Positions 42,326 to 53,142 of a stretch of 64,000 nucleotides of DNA are shown here, in pieces. Each line of letters starts with the position of its first letter. Positions within the stretch are counted from its first letter, which is position 1. A program made the translations under genes and the position numbers. The notes below the pieces were generated by a model, which did not search any database, was not told where the DNA came from, and saw nothing but the letters and a program-made list of their open reading frames with translations. This DNA is from Planctomycetaceae bacterium (lineage in GTDB: Bacteria > Planctomycetota > Phycisphaerae > Phycisphaerales > SM1A02), in the NCBI GenBank assembly GCA_027490145.1, contig JAIXYQ010000010.1, forward strand, positions 1 to 64,000. Direction: 5' to 3'.

Positions 42326-42358
42326 TTGACCATGGCGTTGCACACATTCCTTAAGGAA
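42326..42358 (+). promoter_or_regulatory. Possible promoter with 12-bp palindrome
   Basis: TTGACC (42326-42331) lies 17 bp before CCTTAA. A perfect palindrome TTCCTTAAGGAA (42347-42358) covers the would-be -10. It could be an operator for the secreted-protein gene at 42437. The -10 match is poor. Confidence 0.3.
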
Positions 42359-42436
42359 CCCCTTGAGGCGATCGTGCCGGCCGCCGATGGTCGTTCACGC
42401 ATCGCCAACCCGTACCGCCCTTAGGAGTGACCGCTC

Positions 42437-44284
42437 ATGATGAACCGAACCATCTCCGTCGTCGCCGTAGCCTGCGTCTCGTGCGCCGTGTCCGCCCAGT
42501 CCGTGACGTGGGAGTTTCTTGCCCGTCAGTCGACGGATGTCGGCGTCGGCGGAATCGCTGAAGCGATCTGGGTTCCCGGTGCGTTCAACAACGGGTGCAT
42601 CGATGACGAGGGCCGCGTGATCGTGAGCAACACGATCCAGTTGCCGGATGGATCGCTGACCAACGCGAACAATCGTGTGCTCCTGCGCGGTGGGCCGGGT
42701 TCGATGTCGCTGGTCGCCCGCAACGGCAGTGCAGCCCTCGCGGGTGCGCCCGCGGGATCCGTGTTCAACACGTCCAGCGGCATCAATGGCATCACGACGA
42801 CGTACGCCAACTCGACGTCGGGCTACATGGTGGTGGCCGGCAGCCTGAACGGACCGAACATCATCCACACGGCTGGTCCGACCCAGAACAACAGCGCGCT
42901 GTGGCTCGTCGGGCCCGACGGGACCGCAAGCCTCGTGGGCATCGTCGGCATGCAGGCACCGGGTGCGGCGGCGGGGACCTACCTTTCGTCGGCCTTCAGC
43001 TCGACCAACCTCTCGACGAGCACCGCCCGCGTGAGCACCACCGGGAAGATGGTGTGGTACAGCACGACGGCCGGCGGCGACACCATCTCGAGCGGTGCGA
43101 CGGCGAACAACAACGGCTTCTGGCTGCTTGATCCGGCCGGCCCCTCGGCGGCACAGCTGCTCTTCCGCCGTGGCCAGGCCGCGCCCGGTTTCTCCGACGG
43201 GACCTATCTCAGCGCCCTGAGTTCCTTCTCCGGCATCATCAACGGCTCCACCGTGCTGGTCACGGCCACGCTCGCCGGGGGTACGGTGACGACGGCCAAC
43301 GACGCCGCGGTGCTGCTGCACCGCAACGGCACGCCGTCGATGGCCGTGCGCGAGGGTGATGCGGCCTACGGTGTTCCGGGTGCGACCTTCACCGGAACCT
43401 TCTCGGTGAACGGCAGGGGCGTTTCGTCGGATGGGCGCTTCGTCTTCACCGCGACGATCACCGGCGGCGGCGTCACCACCGCCGACGACTCGGTCTTCTG
43501 CCTGTACGACCCGGCCGGTGGTTCCCGGTTGCTGCTGCGCGAGGGCGACGGATCGGCGATCTGGAACGGCGGCACGCTGTCCAACATCAACGGCACGGGC
43601 CTTGCCTTCGCCTCGACTGGTCACGTGATCTTCAATGCCGGCATCCTCACGGGTGGGGTGGCATCCAACGTGGGTGTTGACCTTGACCTGGCGACGAATG
43701 CCATGACGCCGATCTTCCGTGGCGGGACGCAGGCAGACGGGCTCCCGGCCGGCGTGCTCTACGCCACCAACTACGCGGGCTCGAGCGGACCGACCATCAA
43801 CGCCAACGGCGAGATGGTCGTGCGCATGCCACTGGAGGGCAACGTGAATCCCGGCGTCGACGACTCCGCCCTGTTTGCGTGGAGCGCTTCGACGGGTGTT
43901 CGCCTGCTGCTGCGGACCGGCTCGTCGGACCTGACGGGCTTCGCGCTCAAGTCGTTCTTCCCCATCGGCAACGCCGGCCAGAACGGATCGGGCGGTTCCA
44001 CCGGGCTGAGCGACAGCGGATGGTTCGTGACCAACGCCAGCGATTCGAATCCGAAGACGCCCACCGGGACCGACTACATGGTCATCCGTGCGCGCGTGTT
44101 CGGTGCCGCCTCGACCTGCGCGGCCGATCTTGATGGAGACGGCCTGGTCGAGGGCTCCGATCTGGGCATCATGCTTGGCTCGTGGGGCACTTGCTCGGGT
44201 TGTGCCGCAGACCTCGATGGCGATGGCCTGGTCGAGGGTTCCGACCTGGGCATCATGCTCGGCTCGTGGGGTGCGTGCCCCTGA
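42437..44284 (+). CDS. Secreted repeat (beta-propeller-like) protein with dockerin-like tail
   Basis: 615 aa. Signal peptide ending at VSAQ (residue 21). Residues about 25-560 consist of repeats in which a small-residue-rich strand ends in a recurrent VLLRxGxP or LLLREGD-type element (VLLRGGPG, LLFRRGQAAPG, VLLHRNGTPS, LLLREGDGS, LLLRTGSS). This matches tandem-repeat proteins annotated in Planctomycetes as choice-of-anchor repeat proteins. The end is two almost identical EF-hand/dockerin-like repeats (CAADLDGDGLVEGSDLG twice), each closed by WGxC. Ribosome site AGGAGTGA precedes ATG 42437. Extracellular; ligand unknown. Confidence 0.8.
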   Translation: MMNRTISVVAVACVSCAVSAQSVTWEFLARQSTDVGVGGIAEAIWVPGAFNNGCIDDEGRVIVSNTIQLPDGSLTNANNRVLLRGGPGSMSLVARNGSAALAGAPAGSVFNTSSGINGITTTYANSTSGYMVVAGSLNGPNIIHTAGPTQNNSALWLVGPDGTASLVGIVGMQAPGAAAGTYLSSAFSSTNLSTSTARVSTTGKMVWYSTTAGGDTISSGATANNNGFWLLDPAGPSAAQLLFRRGQAAPGFSDGTYLSALSSFSGIINGSTVLVTATLAGGTVTTANDAAVLLHRNGTPSMAVREGDAAYGVPGATFTGTFSVNGRGVSSDGRFVFTATITGGGVTTADDSVFCLYDPAGGSRLLLREGDGSAIWNGGTLSNINGTGLAFASTGHVIFNAGILTGGVASNVGVDLDLATNAMTPIFRGGTQADGLPAGVLYATNYAGSSGPTINANGEMVVRMPLEGNVNPGVDDSALFAWSASTGVRLLLRTGSSDLTGFALKSFFPIGNAGQNGSGGSTGLSDSGWFVTNASDSNPKTPTGTDYMVIRARVFGAASTCAADLDGDGLVEGSDLGIMLGSWGTCSGCAADLDGDGLVEGSDLGIMLGSWGACP

Positions 44285-44307
44285 GTCGGTGGCCCTGAGT
44301 CCTGTCT

Positions 44308-44337
44308 CACTGGGCGCACGGTTGCGCCCCATCAGTG
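44308..44337 (+). terminator. Hairpin after the 42437 gene
   Basis: CACTGGGCGCA pairs with TGCGCCCC..CAGTG around CGGT (two bulged bases). No T-run. Confidence 0.4.
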
Positions 44338-44359
44338 ACCGATCTGAATCGACTCCACG

Positions 44360-45598
44360 ATGGAACACCACAGCATGCTTCGACGATCGATCGTTCGCAC
44401 CTTTGCCATCGCGTGCATGGGCTCCGTAGCTGCGGCCGCCGAGCTCACCGTCATCGAGGCTCCCGGCGGCTACATGACCAGCGTGAGCGCCGACGGTTCC
44501 GTCGTCGCAGGCTACGGCGGCCAGTTCTTCTACTGGACCAAGAAGACGGGCTCGATCTTCATTGGTGGCATCCCCCCGGGATCCCAAGGGGCTGGCGGCT
44601 CCGCGGCCGTGTCCGATGACGGCACGCGCGTGCTCGGCAACGTGCTGAACAATGATTCCAAGGTCGAGGCCGCGATCTGGCAGATCGACGGTGTCGAGTG
44701 GCAACCCATCGGCAACCTCGGCTCGAACTGCGACATCAATTCGTCCACCGGTTGGGGCATGTCTGGAGACGGCCTCACCGTGGTTGGTGGCGTCTACCCG
44801 AGCTTCTGCACCCATCGCGCGATGAAGTGGAGCCAAGGCGGAGCGATGTCCACCTTGTTCTCGTGGTTCGGATGGACCACGCGAGCCAACGGTGCCAACC
44901 AAAATGGTTCGGTCGTCTACGGATGGCAGGACATCGAAACCGGCTTCCGGCAGGGCTGCATCTGGACCGGCAACGTGCAGACCCGCCTGGCCACCACCGC
45001 CGGGGTGAGGATGGGTGAGGCACAGTGCTGCACGGCCGACGGCGCGACGGTCTTCGGGTTCGGCAACTTCAACGACGGCAATGGCCAGGTCCCGTACCGC
45101 TGGACCAATGCCACGAAGGCGGTCCCGCTCGGACCGGATCCGGAAGCTGCGCCGGGCTACGCCACGGGCTGCAGCGCTGACGGGAACATCGTGTCTTGCT
45201 TCTTCCGCTGGGGACCGCCGGCCGTCAGTGGTGAGGGCTATGCGTGGATCAATGGCCGAGGCTTCGTGGCGCTTGAGGCACTGGCCACAGAGAACGGCAT
45301 CGTGGTTCCAGAGGGCCTGCGCCTGTCGCTTCCGCTCGATGTCTCGGCCGATGGCAAGACCATCGTGGGTGCTGGACGAGATGTGCTCAACCAGCAGGTG
45401 ATCTTCGTACTCGACCTGCATGCGGCGGCGCCGCCGTGCACTGCAGACATCTCGGGCGACGGCGCCGTGGATGGTGCCGACCTCGGCGTGCTGCTGAGCA
45501 ACTGGGGCCAGTCGGGGCAGGGCGACCTCGACGGCAACGGCGTGATTGATGGAGCCGATCTTGGGTCGCTGCTGGTCGCGTGGGGGCCGTGCCCGTAA
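44360..45598 (+). CDS. Secreted HAF-repeat-like protein with dockerin-like tail
   Basis: 412 aa. Signal peptide ends near AAAAE (about residue 27). The body has repeats with SxDGxxVxG motifs (VSADGSVVAGYG, VSDDGTRVLGN, SGDGLTVVGGV, TADGATVFGFG, SADGKTIVGAG) typical of HAF-type beta-propeller extracellular repeats. The tail has two dockerin-like repeats between CTADISGDG and WGPCP. The start is ATG 44360 or 44375; neither has a good ribosome site. The 42437 gene lies 75 bp upstream on the same strand, so they may be co-expressed. Confidence 0.8.
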   Translation: MEHHSMLRRSIVRTFAIACMGSVAAAAELTVIEAPGGYMTSVSADGSVVAGYGGQFFYWTKKTGSIFIGGIPPGSQGAGGSAAVSDDGTRVLGNVLNNDSKVEAAIWQIDGVEWQPIGNLGSNCDINSSTGWGMSGDGLTVVGGVYPSFCTHRAMKWSQGGAMSTLFSWFGWTTRANGANQNGSVVYGWQDIETGFRQGCIWTGNVQTRLATTAGVRMGEAQCCTADGATVFGFGNFNDGNGQVPYRWTNATKAVPLGPDPEAAPGYATGCSADGNIVSCFFRWGPPAVSGEGYAWINGRGFVALEALATENGIVVPEGLRLSLPLDVSADGKTIVGAGRDVLNQQVIFVLDLHAAAPPCTADISGDGAVDGADLGVLLSNWGQSGQGDLDGNGVIDGADLGSLLVAWGPCP

Positions 45599-45666
45599 AC
45601 GCCTCCACCGAGGGAGGTTCAGCGGTCCTGACCCATGATGGCCGGTCCGGCTACGCTCTGGTCGAG

Positions 45667-46899
45667 GTGTCTCCCGCATCAACCCAGGACTTTGTCACCC
45701 ATTGCGGTGCGTGCGTGCGCGACCTGCGTGGTTCGCTCCGCGCGCTGTACGACTCGGTCGGGGCTGATACCGAGCGCCCGCAAGCGGTGGCTCGCCGCTT
45801 CGGCCTCAACAAGAACCTGACCTGGAAGATCGCCAAGCTGCTCGGTCCCGGCGATCAACTCGAGGCCGTTGCCAATGTTCCGGGTGCCGAGGGGATCGGC
45901 ATCCTTCTGGGTGCGATGGAGCGTGAAGGCGCACCAGGCACGATCCTGGCGGCCGTACGCCGCGACTTCGATGCCTTCGACGCCATGATGCGGTCCCATG
46001 CCGGCGATCGGGCGACGCTCGACCTGCTCATCGATGGGATGGCGCACGGATCACGGGTGCTTGAAGTGTCGAGGAAGCTCGCCTACCGCGGCAACTCGGG
46101 CGTCTGGGGCCTTCAGGCGCGCGTGCGGTCGGCGCTACAGGTGCTGGCGCCCACCGCAGGCCGTCCTGACATGCTCGATGATGTCCTCGCGGCAGGCATG
46201 CACGACATCCGGCGGCTTCGGCCTGTTCAGGGTTGGCCGATCTTCCGGTTCCACCACTACGGCACTCCGGCAGAGGCTGGAGCCAAGGTCCGTGAGTTCA
46301 TACCGATCGAGCAGGCCGTTTCCGATGACGAGCCCGCACTCATCATGAGGTCGTTCTGCTCGCCGCCCGGGGCAGAGGTGCGCAGCGTGAGGCAAGGCAG
46401 CGAGATCCGGCATGAGCTCGTGGACGGGCCGATCGGACACCGTGGTGCCGTGACCTTCGTGTTTGGTTCGATCGAGCGCGCCGCATTCGGCCGCTACGCC
46501 GACCCAACGGCGCGCGAGCCCGAGTACGGCGAGATGGTCGCCTTCGTGACCATGCCGACCGAGTTGGCACAGATGGATGTGCTCGTGCATCGCTCGATGC
46601 TGGACGAGTTCGAACCGGAGTGCGCCGTGTATGGCCGGCCGTTCGGCGGTTTCGACATGACGCCATCGGCGCGCGAGCACTTCAGGCTGCCGATCGCCGG
46701 TGCCATCGAGCGGATCGACCCCGTGCACGACACCCTGGATTCCCGGGACCTGCCCGAGCGCACGGAGCTGGCGGCACTGGTCGTTGAGCGTGCAGGCTGG
46801 TCGTTGGGAGACTTCATGGCGTTCCGGGCCACCGTGACCTATCCGCCCATGCCGTGCTCGATCGTGATGCGGTACCGGCTGCCGACGGCACCTTGGTGA
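45667..46899 (+). CDS. Unrecognised protein with an HTH-like N-terminal segment
   Basis: 410 aa from the GTG at 45667. A longer reading from 45580 would overlap the upstream secreted-protein gene, and TACGCT lies 9 nt before this GTG. No family is recognised. The N-terminal segment PQAVARRFGLNKNLTWKIAKLLG looks like a helix-turn-helix preceded by a short helix. The remainder is alpha/beta with no membrane segment, so it is probably cytoplasmic. It could be a regulator or an enzyme with a DNA-binding-like N-terminus. Start position moderately uncertain. Confidence 0.6.
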   Translation: MSPASTQDFVTHCGACVRDLRGSLRALYDSVGADTERPQAVARRFGLNKNLTWKIAKLLGPGDQLEAVANVPGAEGIGILLGAMEREGAPGTILAAVRRDFDAFDAMMRSHAGDRATLDLLIDGMAHGSRVLEVSRKLAYRGNSGVWGLQARVRSALQVLAPTAGRPDMLDDVLAAGMHDIRRLRPVQGWPIFRFHHYGTPAEAGAKVREFIPIEQAVSDDEPALIMRSFCSPPGAEVRSVRQGSEIRHELVDGPIGHRGAVTFVFGSIERAAFGRYADPTAREPEYGEMVAFVTMPTELAQMDVLVHRSMLDEFEPECAVYGRPFGGFDMTPSAREHFRLPIAGAIERIDPVHDTLDSRDLPERTELAALVVERAGWSLGDFMAFRATVTYPPMPCSIVMRYRLPTAPW

Positions 46900-46944
46900 A
46901 TCGCCCGGCGGGCACAGCTGACGATGGAACGGCCAACCCGGGAC

Positions 46945-47700
46945 TCACGGCATGCTGTGCGCGGCATTCCATGCCACGAACGCACCGGCGCCGAGCAGGA
47001 TGAGTGCGGCGATCCAGCGGCCATTGGTCTTCATGAAGGCCTCGCACGATGCCCTGATCGAGGCGCTTCCGCCCGGGCGGATGAGCTCGACCACGAGCGG
47101 CGTGCAGGAGGGGGTGAGCGCCACGGCAGCGAAGAGGGCCAGGCCGAGCGCGCGATCGGCTTCGCCCGCGATCTGCATGGCTTGATGGCCCGCCGCGATC
47201 GAGACCGAGAGGCACTTGGGGTGCACGCCCACGGTGGCGAAGCCGATGACGCCTGAGCGGAGTCCACGACGCCAGGTGGGGATCTCCCGTCCACCGAGCC
47301 CCTTGAAGCGTTCGGCGAACCAGCGCTTCACGCGCGATGCGAGGCTGGGCTTCTTGCCCGAGGCATCCTCGCCCGATTCCTCCGCGATGGGTGCGTGGCG
47401 CACGGCGCGCACCGCTCGCTGCAGGCCCACGCCGACGAGCAGCCCCGCGATGAGCGCGCGCACGATGAACTGCGTCCACGTGTGGTGCACCGGTGCGCCT
47501 TCGGCGGGGGGTGTGGGCGCCACGAGGAAGCCGATGGTGAGTCCGAGCGCAAGTCCACCGATCGCGCCCACGGCGTACATGAGGGCAGCCAGGCGGGGCG
47601 ACTTCTTGTCGCTGGCCATGACCAGGCCGATGAGCAGGTTCTCGGGGCTGAGCAGGATTGCCACGCCGAGTGAGAGAAGGACGGTGAGGTGGGCGGACAT
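46945..47700 (-). CDS. GAP/SAP-family multi-pass membrane protein
   Basis: 251 aa. Six predicted membrane helices with the family-typical start VLLSLGVAILLSPENLLIGLVM and a long basic cytoplasmic loop in the middle (about 103-145). It resembles GAP-family proteins related to the mycobacterial sulfolipid-addressing protein, thought to move lipids or lipid-linked substrates. ATG 47700; a GTG six bases upstream is also possible because TAGTCT lies 5 nt before it. It converges on the gene ending at 46899. Assignment rests on overall pattern. Confidence 0.65.
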   Translation of the reverse strand: MSAHLTVLLSLGVAILLSPENLLIGLVMASDKKSPRLAALMYAVGAIGGLALGLTIGFLVAPTPPAEGAPVHHTWTQFIVRALIAGLLVGVGLQRAVRAVRHAPIAEESGEDASGKKPSLASRVKRWFAERFKGLGGREIPTWRRGLRSGVIGFATVGVHPKCLSVSIAAGHQAMQIAGEADRALGLALFAAVALTPSCTPLVVELIRPGGSASIRASCEAFMKTNGRWIAALILLGAGAFVAWNAAHSMP

Positions 47701-47762
47701 GGTCACAGGCGAGACTACTCCCCACAGCGTGAATCCATCGAATCGTTCCGGCCGGGTCGGCT

Positions 47763-47790
47763 TTGACCGTGGAGTGCCACGGGGTAGATT
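47763..47790 (+). promoter_or_regulatory. Promoter TTGACC-N16-TAGATT
   Basis: A -35-like TTGACC (47763-47768) and TAGATT (47785-47790) are spaced by 16 bp. The -10 ends 6 nt before the ATG at 47797, so the mRNA would be leaderless. Confidence 0.6.
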
Positions 47791-47796
47791 CGTTCC

Positions 47797-48723
47797 ATGC
47801 GTTTCGCTTCCAAGCATGCTCTCCTGTGTGCACTTTCGTTGACCGCCCGCGCCAGCGCGGCCGACATCTACACCACGGGCTTCAACGACTACTCGACCGG
47901 CACCCTGTCGGGCCAGCTGGTGTGGATTCCCGGCGGCACGTGGGCGGTCAGCGGCGCGGTCAACACTCCGCAGATTGCGGCGAACGTGATTGGATCGGGC
48001 GTGGATCCTGGCATCGATCCCGTCGGCGGTTCGGGCCGCATGGTCCGGCTGTGCACGGAGCGTTTCAACGCCGGCCGCACCAAGGCGTGGCTGGACCTGC
48101 TCAACACGGGCAAGTGGGCCGCGGCAAGCGCTGGCGGGAACGGCGTGCTTGAGACCTCGGTGGCGATGTACGTGCCATCGGGACAGGCGCTGGCGTCTGG
48201 CTTCGGCATCATGGTGAGCAAGAGTTCCTTCGAGACCTCGGGGGGATTCGTGGTGAGCGCGCAGACCGGAGCGGTCTCGTTCCTGAACGGCGGCTATGCG
48301 GCGGCGAACCGCAGCCCGGTGGGCGTGTCGGTCTCGCTCAACCAGTGGCACACCTACACCTATCGCTGGGAGGTCACGACCGGCGCCGGCGAGTTGCTGG
48401 TCGATGGCCAGTCGGTGGGCACGCACGTGACCACGCTGAAGGGCAGTCTGTATGCGAGCAATCTTCTGGCCGTGACCGATGCCGCGCCGGGCGCGCTCAA
48501 TGCCTACGGCTACTTCGATGACCTGGCGCTCCGGGCCGTACCTCCGGCACCGCCGCCGCCGCAGTGCCCGGCCGACCTTGATGACTCGGGGTCCGTCGAT
48601 GGTGCCGACCTTGGCGTGCTGATCGGATCGTGGGGGAGCTCCGGCGCCGACCTAGATGGCAGCGGGACGGTCGACGGCGCCGACTTGGGCATCCTGCTCA
48701 GTGCGTGGGGCGCGTGCGGGTGA
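47797..48723 (+). CDS. Secreted lectin-like protein with dockerin-like tail
   Basis: 308 aa. Signal peptide ending at ASAAD. Residues about 25-245 are a beta-sandwich resembling concanavalin-type lectin domains: FNDYSTGTLSGQ at the start, the WHTYTYRWEV strand and the YGYFDDLALRAV end strand. A Pro-rich linker (PPAPPPPQ) leads to two dockerin-like repeats between CPADLDDSG and WGACG. It might bind polysaccharide, but no ligand residues can be assigned. Leaderless-type promoter upstream. Confidence 0.8.
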   Translation: MRFASKHALLCALSLTARASAADIYTTGFNDYSTGTLSGQLVWIPGGTWAVSGAVNTPQIAANVIGSGVDPGIDPVGGSGRMVRLCTERFNAGRTKAWLDLLNTGKWAAASAGGNGVLETSVAMYVPSGQALASGFGIMVSKSSFETSGGFVVSAQTGAVSFLNGGYAAANRSPVGVSVSLNQWHTYTYRWEVTTGAGELLVDGQSVGTHVTTLKGSLYASNLLAVTDAAPGALNAYGYFDDLALRAVPPAPPPPQCPADLDDSGSVDGADLGVLIGSWGSSGADLDGSGTVDGADLGILLSAWGACG

Positions 48724-48760
48724 GGTGATGGGGCGCGCGCGGTTGCGGTGCGCTCCGGGC

Positions 48761-48820
48761 CGCCCTTCGCCCATGAAGCGAGAGAGCGCGCCCACCGAAG
48801 GTGGCCGCGCTCTCGAACGG
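48761..48820. repeat. 60-bp hairpin-containing direct repeat, copy 1
   Basis: Identical to 48907-48966. Contains a 15-bp stem with one mismatch (GAGAGCGCG... with ...CGCGCTCTC) around GAA and begins with CCCTTCGCCCAT, which resembles the 3' end of the nearby tRNA-Tyr. It is followed, in the same phase as copy 2, by a degraded stretch (gggattcg at 48833-48840) matching the tRNA T-arm. Confidence 0.95.
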
Positions 48821-48906
48821 GTGCGTTGAACCGGGATTCGTCGCCCGCGAAGCGGGCGCGCAAGCCCTGCGCGGCGTGAGCCGCGCGCGGCCCGGCGGAG
48901 CCGGGA

Positions 48907-48966
48907 CGCCCTTCGCCCATGAAGCGAGAGAGCGCGCCCACCGAAGGTGGCCGCGCTCTCGAACGG
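48907..48966. repeat. 60-bp hairpin-containing direct repeat, copy 2, abutting tRNA-Tyr
   Basis: Ends 2 bp from the tRNA-Tyr 3' end. On the minus strand the stem-loop begins shortly after the tRNA and probably acts as its terminator. Its outer arm CTTCGCCCAT (48911-48920) is complementary to ATGGGCGAAG (48968-48977) in the tRNA acceptor. Confidence 0.95.
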
Positions 48967-48968
48967 AA

Positions 48969-49051
<83 letters not shown>

Positions 49052-49157
49052 GACAGGATGTCATTCCCGCGAACGGCAGCGGGGCAGGAATCCTACCTCG
49101 CGCAGGGCCGACGGGCAAACGACGCCGCGTGCGACGCATCGGCCGCGTGGGGGGGCA

Positions 49158-49922
49158 TCACGCCTTATGGGATGCAGGCTTACGGGCAACGGAATGCCGC
49201 AGCGATTCGAGCCACTTCACGCTCACACGGGGCTTGTCCTTGCCCTTGGCGCGATGCGCGATGACGAGGTGGATGCCGAACATCAGCGCAGCGACGGCGA
49301 GCGTGGCGGCGATGTAGAGCATCCAGCGGTGGGCATCCGACTCGAACTGGCGCCCGAGCTTCGCGACGCCGACGCCGATGAGCATCTGCGCCGGGGCCGT
49401 GATCGATACGCCGACCATCTCGACGAGCAGGATTTTCCACCAGGCCAGGTGCATGAGCCCGCTCACGGTGATCATCGGCGTGCGGGCACCCGGGATGAAG
49501 CGCGCGATGAGCAGCGCGATCGCGCCACGCTTGTCCATCTGCCACTTCACCTCGAGCAGCGTGCGAGGCCCGATGAGCTTGAGCACCCTGCGGCTGCCGA
49601 TGAGCCGGGCTCCGAAGTGCCGGCACATCCAGACCCAGCCGACGTCGCCCACGATGATGCCGGCCCAGGCGGCGATGCCGTACTCGGTGAAGAGTGGCCA
49701 GTCGACGGTGCCGGCGGCCGTGACGGTGCCGATGCCCGCCGGGATGAGGATGAAGTCCTCGCTCAGGTGCAGGCCGATGCCGCAGAGCACGAAGGCGATG
49801 AAGATGGCGAGTGCGCCGTTGCTCGCCAGCCAGGCACCGGCTTCGCGCAGCATGCCGCCCGATGCGGCGTCGGCCTCGGGGAGGACGACGCAGGCAAGGG
49901 CGACGAGCAGGGCGGCACGCAC
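49158..49922 (-). CDS. DedA-family membrane protein
   Basis: 254 aa. Five or six membrane helices. DedA/SNARE-associated motifs: EDFILIPAGIG (first re-entrant region with acidic residue) and ARFIPGARTPMITVSGLMH (the F-x-R-x-x-PGxR motif of the second re-entrant region). DedA proteins help recycle or flip undecaprenyl phosphate and phospholipids. GTG start at 49922 with a near-consensus TATACT 6 nt upstream. The C-terminal tail is basic and cytoplasmic. Confidence 0.9.
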   Translation of the reverse strand: MRAALLVALACVVLPEADAASGGMLREAGAWLASNGALAIFIAFVLCGIGLHLSEDFILIPAGIGTVTAAGTVDWPLFTEYGIAAWAGIIVGDVGWVWMCRHFGARLIGSRRVLKLIGPRTLLEVKWQMDKRGAIALLIARFIPGARTPMITVSGLMHLAWWKILLVEMVGVSITAPAQMLIGVGVAKLGRQFESDAHRWMLYIAATLAVAALMFGIHLVIAHRAKGKDKPRVSVKWLESLRHSVARKPASHKA

Positions 49923-49928
49923 GGAAGG

Positions 49929-49934
49929 AGTATA
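49929..49934 (-). promoter_or_regulatory. Leaderless-type -10 box TATACT
   Basis: Near-consensus -10 ending 6 nt before the GTG at 49922. Confidence 0.6.
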
Positions 49935-49961
49935 GGGAGGCCGCGTTCAGCCCAGACGAAA

Positions 49962-49987
49962 GAAGGCCGCCCCTGGGGGCGGCCTTC
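49962..49987 (-). terminator. Terminator of the pyrophosphatase gene
   Basis: 12-bp stem (49962-49973 with 49976-49987) followed on the minus strand by TTTCG. Confidence 0.75.
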
Positions 49988-50014
49988 GAGGTCAGGCAGG
50001 TTGGTCCGGCGCGA

Positions 50015-52489
<2,475 letters not shown>

Positions 52490-52519
52490 TGGTTCGTGTC
52501 TTCCGTGTGCAGGACGGGG

Positions 52520-52547
52520 GCGGCCACCCGGAGGCGGCCGCATTTTT
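52520..52547 (+). terminator. Terminator-like hairpin upstream of hppA
   Basis: GCGGCC pairs with GGCCGC and is followed by ATTTTT on the plus strand. No plus-strand gene precedes it, so it may be a structure in the hppA leader or block antisense transcription. Confidence 0.3.
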
Positions 52548-52717
52548 GAGGGGGCGGAGTGTACCGGGCCCTGTCGCATCGGCAAGGAAGGACTGGGTTC
52601 GTGACGATTGGCACGAGGCAGGGGATCGACGGGCCTTCGAACTTCGTGAAGGATTTCTCGAAGTAGCTAGAATCAGTTATAGGACTTATTGCGCGATCTC
52701 ATGCGTTGCGGGCGTTC

Positions 52718-52723
52718 TAGCCT
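52718..52723 (+). promoter_or_regulatory. Leaderless-type -10 box TAGCCT
   Basis: Ends 6 nt before the ATG at 52730. No ribosome site. Confidence 0.5.
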
Positions 52724-52729
52724 TGAGGC

Positions 52730-53071
52730 ATGCCGACCTTTGCCCAAGCCATCGACCTGGTGGACGACTCTGAGCGGATCGCTGAGTACCGGCGATTGCA
52801 CGCGCGGATCTGGCCCGAGGTTGCTGCCGGGCTCCGGTCGCTTGGCCTTCGCAACATGCGGATCTGGATCACGGGAAGCCGCTTGTTCATGACCTACGAC
52901 GCGCCGGAGGGCTTTGACCCGGCCCGCGACTACCAGGGGTACGCATCGAACCCGCGCGTCCAGGAATGGGACGCGTTGATGCGGACCTTCCAGCGGCAGG
53001 TGCCGGGGGCCCGGCCGGGCGAGTGGTGGTCGTCGATGGAACTCGTGTTCGACCTGGACCAGCAGCCCTGA
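52730..53071 (+). CDS. L-rhamnose mutarotase-like protein
   Basis: 113 aa, the usual length of the RhaM/DUF718 family. Conserved features: YRRLHARIWPEV (His in the substrate pocket), the central LFMTYDAPE strand and PRVQEWDALM. The C-terminal EWWSSMELVFDL ends the ferredoxin-like barrel. The enzymes interconvert alpha and beta anomers of L-rhamnose or related sugars. No rhamnose catabolic genes are adjacent, so the actual sugar is uncertain. Confidence 0.88.
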   Translation: MPTFAQAIDLVDDSERIAEYRRLHARIWPEVAAGLRSLGLRNMRIWITGSRLFMTYDAPEGFDPARDYQGYASNPRVQEWDALMRTFQRQVPGARPGEWWSSMELVFDLDQQP

Positions 53072-53142
53072 ACCGTCGTGTGCCTCGGAGGCCGCGGTCG
53101 ATGCGGGCTTCAAGCGCGCGGGTGCAGGCCCGTGGGCCGGGT

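Noticed and set aside
42395..45682. Long minus-strand frame opposite two secreted-protein genes
   Set aside because: Composition is Arg/His/Ala low-complexity typical of an antisense shadow; both plus-strand genes have signal peptides and dockerin tails.
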